37,122 nucleotides of DNA from Streptomyces sp. E2N166 (GTDB lineage Bacteria > Actinomycetota > Actinomycetes > Streptomycetales > Streptomycetaceae). The stretch's first letter is position 1. Each line of letters starts with the position of its first letter. Position numbers and translations under genes: made by a program. Of the stretch, positions 32,123 to 37,122 are shown piece by piece. The stretch lies in assembly GCF_003671715.1 (NCBI RefSeq), contig NZ_RAIF01000006.1:28276-65397 (forward strand), read 5' to 3'. The notes below the pieces were generated by a model that worked only from the letters and a program-made list of their open reading frames with translations, was not told the DNA's origin and searched no databases.

Positions 32123-32934
32123 AGTAGCGTCGCGCGGACCGAATCCGAACGGCGGAGCTCCCTTCCCGCCGAAAGGCCAAGCCGCTGCGCGTGGATACTC
32201 CGGTCGCGTGAAGGGAACGCACGAAGTGCGTGAGCATCCGACCTGGCGCGGCTTCGCAGTCAATTGGTTCTCCCAGCTGGCTCCGACCGCGCCAGGCTGG
32301 ATGAGGTCGCCCCAAGTGTCCCTTCTCGTCGAGCCATTACGGCACGCCGGCGGAGTAGCGATGCACTCAGCTGCCCTGGGCGCACGAGCAGGAGCCGACT
32401 TACGGCGCATCGGTCGCGTTTGTTCCCCGACCTGGCTGGCAGCGCTACAGTGACGCCCCCGCTGGGCAGGGGCCTCCATCCGCATCCTGCCCCGACCGCT
32501 CCCCGCCGGTCGCCCCGGAGCGGGTTGGCGGTGCGAAACCGAGCCTCCTGACCCTCTGGCGACATCGCGGACCATTCACGCGAAGTAACCCCCGTCGCAC
32601 CAGATGGCATCCCGGCCACCGCAGGATATGGCGGGCAGAACCGCCTGCCGGGGCCACGGGCGGAAGAGGATCCGGCACATGGTCCGAATTCCTTTGCATA
32701 CAGGCGCCAGCTCAGTTCGGCGGCGTGGGCGCCGCGAGGGTGGCGCCGCACGCAGGAGCTCCCCCAGACGTCGCGAGCCGGACACTCCGAAAGCCAAGGT
32801 CTGGCGTCGACCACGCTCAGGCGCTGCTGCCTGGCGAACATCCCCGCCGGCCCGGCCACGCGGCCTCTTCTGATGCTCACCGCAACATCGGCGCCGTGTA
32901 CCTGACAGGCGGTGCCGTTACCGGTAGTTCGTCA
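32123..32934. other. 812-bp region without a convincing gene
   Basis: A plus frame at 32208-32453 (starting MKGTHEVREHPTWRGFAVNW) and a minus frame at 32260-32880 are open, but neither shows a domain or a ribosome site, and both are Arg/Pro/Ser-rich. It may contain unrecognised remnants, given the IS fragments on both sides. Confidence 0.45.
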
Positions 32935-33360
32935 AATTCGGCGGCAGAGGTCAATGCCGTGTCCGGTGGTGACCGCGCCGATCAGGGCCCGCAGGTCCGG
33001 GGGTGGGTCTCTGTCCGTCCAGGATCGCCACAGTCGGTTCAGGGTGGTGGCAGGGGTGAGCCAGGCGCGTACCGAACGTAATGCCGTGGGCCAGCAGGGC
33101 TGGTGGGGCTGGTGGGGCTGGTGGTGTCCGGTTGGTCCCCCTATCTGGCCCCTCGTCGGGGCACGGGCCCGGGGCTGTGGCGTGCAGGGGGCCGGGTGGG
33201 GCGAACCACTGGGCCCAACAGAAGGAGAAGGCGCGGTTGACCAGGGTCTGGTGGCGGCGGATGGCGCGGTCGGAGCGGACTTGAAAGTCGGCCCAGCCAA
33301 GTTCGTCCTTGATGTGTTTGCAGCTCTGCTGAAGTGCCATCTGAGTGCCGTCACCTGACA
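32935..33360 (-). pseudogene. IS701-family transposase C-terminal remnant
   Basis: The minus strand gives CKHIKDELGWADFQVRSDRAIRRHQTLVNRAFSFCWAQWFAPP. After a frame change in a repeat-rich stretch it gives VRAWLTPATTLNRLWRSWTDRDPPPDLRALIGAVTTGHGIDLC, the standard end of IS701-type transposases. GGCTGGTGG is repeated three times in tandem at 33099-33125 (Pro-Ala-Pro linker), where the frame breaks. Confidence 0.75.
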
Positions 33361-33561
33361 TAGGCTCGTCACTGAAGAAGCCTCCGTGGACGGTCTCGTC
33401 GTTGGGGGGCGCCATCGCACGCCCCCGTCCGGTTGTGTTGATGTGCGTCAGACCCTGTGGCGGGGTGGCGCCGCAAACCGGGCAGGGAGTCCGATCTTGA
33501 GCAGGGCCAACGACCCAGTGCCGGTCAAGACGCGGCCGCAGTCTTCAAACGGGAGGGGTCC

Positions 33562-34422
33562 ATGCTGAAGCAGGTCGCCGAGGGTGTACTGATCCACCAG
33601 AGTGAGTTACTCGAGAACAACACCGTTGTCGTGCATGGCAGGGACGGCGTGCTACTCGTAGACGTCGGGATTACCGGCGCCGAAATGACCTGCCTGGCGA
33701 ACGACCTTCGTGAGCTGGGCCAGCCCGTTGTGGCAGGCTTCTCGACGCATCCTGATTGGGACCACGTGCTCTGGCATGCCGAACTTGGCGAAGCGCCTCG
33801 CTACGGCACAGCCCGCTGCGCGGCCTTCATGCAGGATGTGTTGTCGAACGCGGACTGGAAGGCTGGCGTCGCCGAGGGGCTGCCGCCGGAAATCGCCGAG
33901 GACACACCGCTGGCCTTGTACGGCCTCATCACTGGTCTGCCTGCTGAAACCGCGCAGCTTCCCTGGGATGGCCCCAAGGTGCGGATCATTGAGCATACGG
34001 CGCATGCCCCGGGCCATGCGGCGCTGTTGATCGAAGAACGCCGAGTTCTCATCGCCGGAGACATGCTCTCCGATGTCTTCGTTCCCATGTTCGACGACAC
34101 CGACAACCCGATTGAGGACTACCTCGTCGGGCTGGGACTGCTCGAGGGCGTAGCGGACGACGTCGATGTCCTCATCCCCGGGCATGGATCCGTCGCCAGG
34201 GACGAGGAGGTACGCGCGCGGATCAAAATGGATCGAGCGTACGTGGAGGACCTACGTGACGCCCGGGTCACCAGCGACCCACGGGTCGTATCGCCCAAGC
34301 CCGGCTGGGAGTGGGCAAGCGGCATTCACGAAGGGCAGGCCCGAAGCCTCGCCGGAGGAAGCGAGCACGAGGGGACGCCTGACCAGAGATCCGCTTCCGC
34401 CACAGGACGACCCGGCCAGTGA
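33562..34422 (+). CDS. MBL-fold metallohydrolase
   Basis: This 286-aa protein has the metallo-beta-lactamase fold: GRDGVLLVDVGITGAE near the start, the metal site THPDWDH (62-68; H-x-D-x-D-H form), EHTAHAPGHAALLIEERRVLIAGDML with a downstream His and Asp, and DVLIPGHGSVARD with the last His. It is likely a hydrolase of a small ester, lactone or thioester. GGGAGGGG lies 3 nt before the ATG at 33562, a close spacing. The tail after residue 255 (SLAGGSEHEGTPDQRSAS) looks extended or altered. The gene is alone on its strand. Confidence 0.9.
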   Translation: MLKQVAEGVLIHQSELLENNTVVVHGRDGVLLVDVGITGAEMTCLANDLRELGQPVVAGFSTHPDWDHVLWHAELGEAPRYGTARCAAFMQDVLSNADWKAGVAEGLPPEIAEDTPLALYGLITGLPAETAQLPWDGPKVRIIEHTAHAPGHAALLIEERRVLIAGDMLSDVFVPMFDDTDNPIEDYLVGLGLLEGVADDVDVLIPGHGSVARDEEVRARIKMDRAYVEDLRDARVTSDPRVVSPKPGWEWASGIHEGQARSLAGGSEHEGTPDQRSASATGRPGQ

Positions 34423-34606
34423 ACCGATTCCAAGCTGGCGTCGCTGACCACGAGTGCGAGCCTCCGGCGCGTGATCCGAATCGAGAAGTCACAGACCGGG
34501 TCAAGCAGCCAGAGCTGCCCAACACGTTGGAGGACTCGACCGTCCTCCGTCCTGGCCCTTCGTATCCGCTGGTCACCGGCATCAAAGCTGAACGGCCGTA
34601 CTGCTT

Positions 34607-35434
34607 CTACGTCGTAAAGAAGTCGGCGAGCGCTCGGCCGATCTGACCGGGGGCATTCTCCGTGGGGATGTGATCCGCATTCGGGATACGGAGGAGCGTA
34701 GTGTGAGGCATTTCGGCGGCGAACCGCTCGGCGTACGCCACCGTCTCGTGGAGATCGTCCTCGCCCCAGATCAGCAGCTTGGGCACGATGGACCTCTGCA
34801 GCGGGGCAACGAGGTCGAGTGTGTAGCGATTGTCGGCCGCGCCCGCCAGGGCCGTCCAGGAGCGGCGCACCCGCTCATCGGTCCACGGATCCGCGTAGTC
34901 CGCGATCAACGACTCAGTGGCGATACCGGACAGCACCCTCGCAATCGCCTGCCGGCGGGCGGCGAGCACGCCTTCGCCCGTGGCCGAGTCCCGGAATCGG
35001 GCGACGTGAGGCGCGGGCCAGGAGTCGTAGAGGACCGAGTTGACCAAGGCGAACCGGGACACGTCGAGCCGGTTGTAGGCAAGGAGGTGCTGGGCGATGG
35101 CGCCGCCGATGTCGTGGCCTGCCAGGGCGATGGGGCCGGAGAGGTTCAACGCGGAGACGAATCGAGTCACCCAGTCGGCGAGAGCCGGAACCGTGGCCGA
35201 TTCAAGGGTGAGTTGGCCTCCTGAACGTCCCAGTCCGGGGAGGTCGACCGCCAGGGGCCGCAGCCCCGCGTCGGCGAGGTGGCCGAGTACCGGGAGCCAG
35301 ACCCGGCTCCAGTACGTTCCGTGCAGCATCAGGAGGGGCGGGGCGTCCTGCCGCCCTGCGGTCAAGTAGCTGGCCGGCTCGCCGTCGACCTGGACCACGG
35401 TCCTCGACACTGTCGTTTCGGTGGTTTCGCTCAT
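34607..35434 (-). CDS. Alpha/beta hydrolase with Asp nucleophile (epoxide hydrolase / dehalogenase type)
   Basis: This 275-aa hydrolase has the oxyanion HGTYWSRVW (38-46), DLPGLGRSGG and the nucleophile elbow LAGHDIGGAIAQ. There the centre of Sm-x-Nu-x-Sm is D108, the residue used by epoxide hydrolases and haloalkane/fluoroacetate dehalogenases. The C-terminal acid/His pair lies around LLIWGEDDLHETV and RIPNADHIPTENAP. It would attack an epoxide or C-halogen bond, but a simple esterase or C-C hydrolase cannot be excluded. It is divergent from the GlxA regulator 70 bp away and is probably its target. Confidence 0.88.
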   Translation of the reverse strand: MSETTETTVSRTVVQVDGEPASYLTAGRQDAPPLLMLHGTYWSRVWLPVLGHLADAGLRPLAVDLPGLGRSGGQLTLESATVPALADWVTRFVSALNLSGPIALAGHDIGGAIAQHLLAYNRLDVSRFALVNSVLYDSWPAPHVARFRDSATGEGVLAARRQAIARVLSGIATESLIADYADPWTDERVRRSWTALAGAADNRYTLDLVAPLQRSIVPKLLIWGEDDLHETVAYAERFAAEMPHTTLLRIPNADHIPTENAPGQIGRALADFFTT

Positions 35435-35492
35435 GGGTCCACTGTGTCCTGTGCGGGCCGTCCGGCCGAGAGTCCAGAAAGACACTTGAGGG

Positions 35493-35498
35493 TATAAT
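35493..35498 (+). promoter_or_regulatory. Consensus -10 TATAAT giving a leaderless GlxA mRNA
   Basis: A perfect TATAAT ends 6 nt before the GlxA ATG at 35505. No ribosome site is present, so transcription probably starts at the start codon. No good -35 hexamer is seen. Confidence 0.7.
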
Positions 35499-35504
35499 CT
35501 TGCC

Positions 35505-36530
35505 ATGCGTCCTCATCGGGTGGTGGCCTTGATCAACCCGCCGCAGTCACCCTTCGAACTCGCCTGTGCCACCGAGGTCTTCGGCACCGCCCCGCAGGAC
35601 GAGCCGCCCCGTTACAGCATCCGTATCTGCTCCGAGTACCCCGGCCCTGTGCAGACCACCGCCGGCTACGCGATGCTCGTCGACACCGGCCTTGAGGCCC
35701 TGAAGCAGGCGGACACCGTGGTCGTCCCCGGCTGGCAGCCGCCGGGCGCACCCGTACCACCGGCCGTCACCGCGGCGCTGCGGGCCGCCCACCGGCGCGG
35801 GGCGAGGATCGTCGCCATCTGCACGGGGGCTTTCGTCCTCGCCCGGGCCGGACTGCTCGACGGCCGCCGCGCCACCACCCACTGGCGCGACACCGCCCGA
35901 CTCGCCGCCGCCTTCCCTCATGTGCACATCGACCAGAACGTGCTCTTCGTGGACCACGGCGACGTGGCGACCAGCGCCGGAACCGGCGCGGGCATCGACC
36001 TGTGCCTGCACCTGGTCCGTTCCGACCACGGCGCGGCCTACGCCACCCAGATCGCCCGGAACATGGTCCTGCCGCCACACCGGGAGGGCAGCCAGCTCCA
36101 GTACGCGGCACAGCCCGCACCAGCCAAGGCGGACGAGACACTGGCGCCACTGCTGGAGTGGGCCACCTCCCGGCTCGACACCCGTCTCACCCTCGACCGC
36201 CTCGCCGAACACGCCGGACTGTCCAGCCGTACCCTCGCCCGGCGGTTCACAGAACAGCTCGGCACCAGCCCCGGACACTGGCTGCTCCGCCAACGCATCG
36301 ACGCGGCACGGGTATTGCTGGAGCAGACCGACCTGCCGGTCGAAGCCATCGCCACCCGCGTCGGACTCACCTCGGCGGTCAACCTGCGCCGCCGCTTCCG
36401 GGCGCATCTGGGCACCACGCCCGGCGCCTACCGACGCGCCTTCAGTCAGAAGCCTTCAGTCAGCCCCGATGGTCGGGTGACCCGAGGGCGAGATCCCCTC
36501 GGGCTACCCACCGGCCGAGATCGTGCCTAA
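35505..36530 (+). CDS. GlxA/FtrA-family AraC-type regulator with DJ-1/PfpI domain
   Basis: This 341-aa regulator has an N-terminal DJ-1/PfpI-like domain (VVALINPPQSPFELACATEVFG, VVVPGW, and the nucleophile-like Cys in VAICTGAFVLARAG at C106) and a C-terminal double helix-turn-helix. The two are TLDRLAEHAGLSSRTLARRFTEQLGTSP and PVEAIATRVGLTSAVNLRRRFRAHLGTTPGAYRRAF. It likely activates the divergent hydrolase in response to a small ligand. The last 25 residues (PSVSPDGRVTRGRDPLGLPTG) go beyond the usual family end. Confidence 0.93.
   Translation: MRPHRVVALINPPQSPFELACATEVFGTAPQDEPPRYSIRICSEYPGPVQTTAGYAMLVDTGLEALKQADTVVVPGWQPPGAPVPPAVTAALRAAHRRGARIVAICTGAFVLARAGLLDGRRATTHWRDTARLAAAFPHVHIDQNVLFVDHGDVATSAGTGAGIDLCLHLVRSDHGAAYATQIARNMVLPPHREGSQLQYAAQPAPAKADETLAPLLEWATSRLDTRLTLDRLAEHAGLSSRTLARRFTEQLGTSPGHWLLRQRIDAARVLLEQTDLPVEAIATRVGLTSAVNLRRRFRAHLGTTPGAYRRAFSQKPSVSPDGRVTRGRDPLGLPTGRDRA
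36481..36503 (+). terminator. Hairpin overlapping the GlxA 3' end
   Basis: CCCGAGGG (36481-36488) pairs with CCCTCGGG (36496-36503) over a 7-nt loop, inside the last codons of the GlxA gene. It fits an intrinsic terminator into which the coding frame runs. Confidence 0.5.
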
Positions 36531-36593
36531 CGTGCTTGAAGGCGTTCATGTCCTCTGACTCGGACCAATACTTGACAGCTGTGGACAAAGACG

Positions 36594-37031
36594 GACCCCG
36601 AAGCCGAGTTCGAAGGCTTCGACCGCGTCCGCCGCCCCGCCGCACCGAACCGAGCCGTCGTCCTGGTCACCCACCGCATGCCCGGCGTCCGCCACGCCGA
36701 CCACATCCACGTCCTCGACAACGGGCACCTCGCCGAGCACGGCACCCACGACGAACTCATCGCCGCCCGCGGCCGGTACGCCGCCATGTTCTACGCCCGG
36801 CAAGCCCAACACGCCCCGACCGCGACCATCCCTCACCCCGCCGCGCCCACCGTCTCGGACCAGGTGAGACCCACTCGACCGCTGTGTACGCCGACGCCGT
36901 CGTCGCCATGCGCCACAGCGACACCCGCCAACGTCCGACGGTGGGTGGGACCGGCGCGCACACGCCGCGCGGTGTCCGGAGCCCCGGACCCGGTCAGCCG
37001 GCTTCCGTCAGGGCCGCGTGCGCGGCGGTGA
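36594..37031 (+). pseudogene. ABC-exporter ATPase C-terminal fragment
   Basis: The frame opens right after the expected Walker B/D-loop position: DPEAEFEGFDRVRRPAAPNRAVVLVTHRMPGVRHADHIHVLDNGHLAEHGTHDELIAARGRYAAMFYARQAQ, containing the H-loop His (VTHRM). The membrane domain, Walker A, signature and Walker B are all missing. Similarity ends at about 36810; the remaining codons to 37031 look like read-through. Confidence 0.8.
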
Positions 37032-37122
37032 GGATCTCCTCGGAGAGCGGGGGACCCGCGGTGGCCCGGGACAGCACCAGCGCACCGAACAAAGTGCACA
37101 GCCGGGTGATGCCGTCCTCGCC
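36994..37122 (-). CDS. TetR/AcrR-family regulator, C-terminal end (cut by window edge)
   Basis: The last 42 codons read GEDGITRLCTLFGALVLSRATAGPPLSEEILTAAHAALTEAG, typical of the ligand-binding C-terminus of TetR-type repressors. The DNA-binding half lies outside the window. Confidence 0.65.
   Translation of the reverse strand, partial: GEDGITRLCTLFGALVLSRATAGPPLSEEILTAAHAALTEAG

Noticed and set aside
32260-32880. 206-codon minus-strand ORF
   Set aside because: No domain, no start signal, biased composition.
34419-34646. 75-codon ORF overlapping the MBL stop as GTGA
   Set aside because: The overlap looks like coupling, but there is no motif and its end runs into the hydrolase gene on the other strand.
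36540-36600. Promoter with TTGACA at 36573
   Set aside because: No matching -10 and it leads only into a truncated ABC fragment.

Overview
The window is high-GC actinobacterial DNA, almost certainly Streptomyces: GTG/TTG starts and GTGA/ATGA gene overlaps are common, several -10 hexamers sit 6-7 nt before a start codon (leaderless transcripts), and PucR, DeoR, GlxA and mycothiol-type enzymes are present. It contains two near-complete IS elements and about a dozen IS or recombinase fragments, and many genes are truncated or frameshifted. This looks like accessory chromosome-arm or plasmid DNA rather than core chromosome.

Layout. 1-6.8 kb: a divergent DeoR / DUF4406-Nudix nucleotide-metabolism locus, a frameshifted SGNH hydrolase, then YCII, DinB/MPI-type, phosphotransferase and VOC genes. 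7.0-8.0 kb: an IS5-family element with a broken transposase. 8.0-9.6 kb: small membrane and secreted proteins. 9.6-11.3 kb: a second IS5-family element that carries a complete SAM methyltransferase between its outer left end and a second, internal left end. 11.4-15.9 kb: a DHFR-like reductase, a beta-lactamase-fold serine hydrolase and an orphan SMI1/KNR4 protein among IS630, IS21 and IS5 remnants. 15.9-17.4 kb: a MurE-type Mur ligase. 18.1-18.9 kb: an IS5 stub fused to an IS701 fragment. 18.9-20.4 kb: a MarR regulator divergent from a dienelactone-hydrolase-like enzyme. 20.4-23.7 kb: recombinase remnants, a nucleotidyltransferase-fold protein and a tightly coupled run of unknown genes. 23.9-27.3 kb: a PucR regulator divergent from a ferredoxin-type reductase and membrane fatty-acid desaturase, the one clear electron-transfer operon. 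27.3-29.6 kb: IS110 and PIG-L remnants, an SRPBCC protein and a small decaying type I-E-like CRISPR array without cas genes. 29.7-33.4 kb: two small secreted proteins among IS256 and IS701 remnants. 33.5-37.1 kb: an MBL hydrolase, an Asp-nucleophile alpha/beta hydrolase divergent from a GlxA regulator, an ABC-exporter fragment and the C-terminus of a TetR-type regulator.

The genes do not form one pathway. They are small regulator-plus-enzyme modules (DeoR/Nudix, MarR/hydrolase, PucR/desaturase, GlxA/hydrolase) separated by mobile-element debris. The most unusual items are the methyltransferase-carrying IS, the solo CRISPR remnant, the exact 10-bp duplication that breaks the SGNH hydrolase, the coupled unknown genes behind a recombinase stub, and a secreted protein built from two copies of a novel short repeat.
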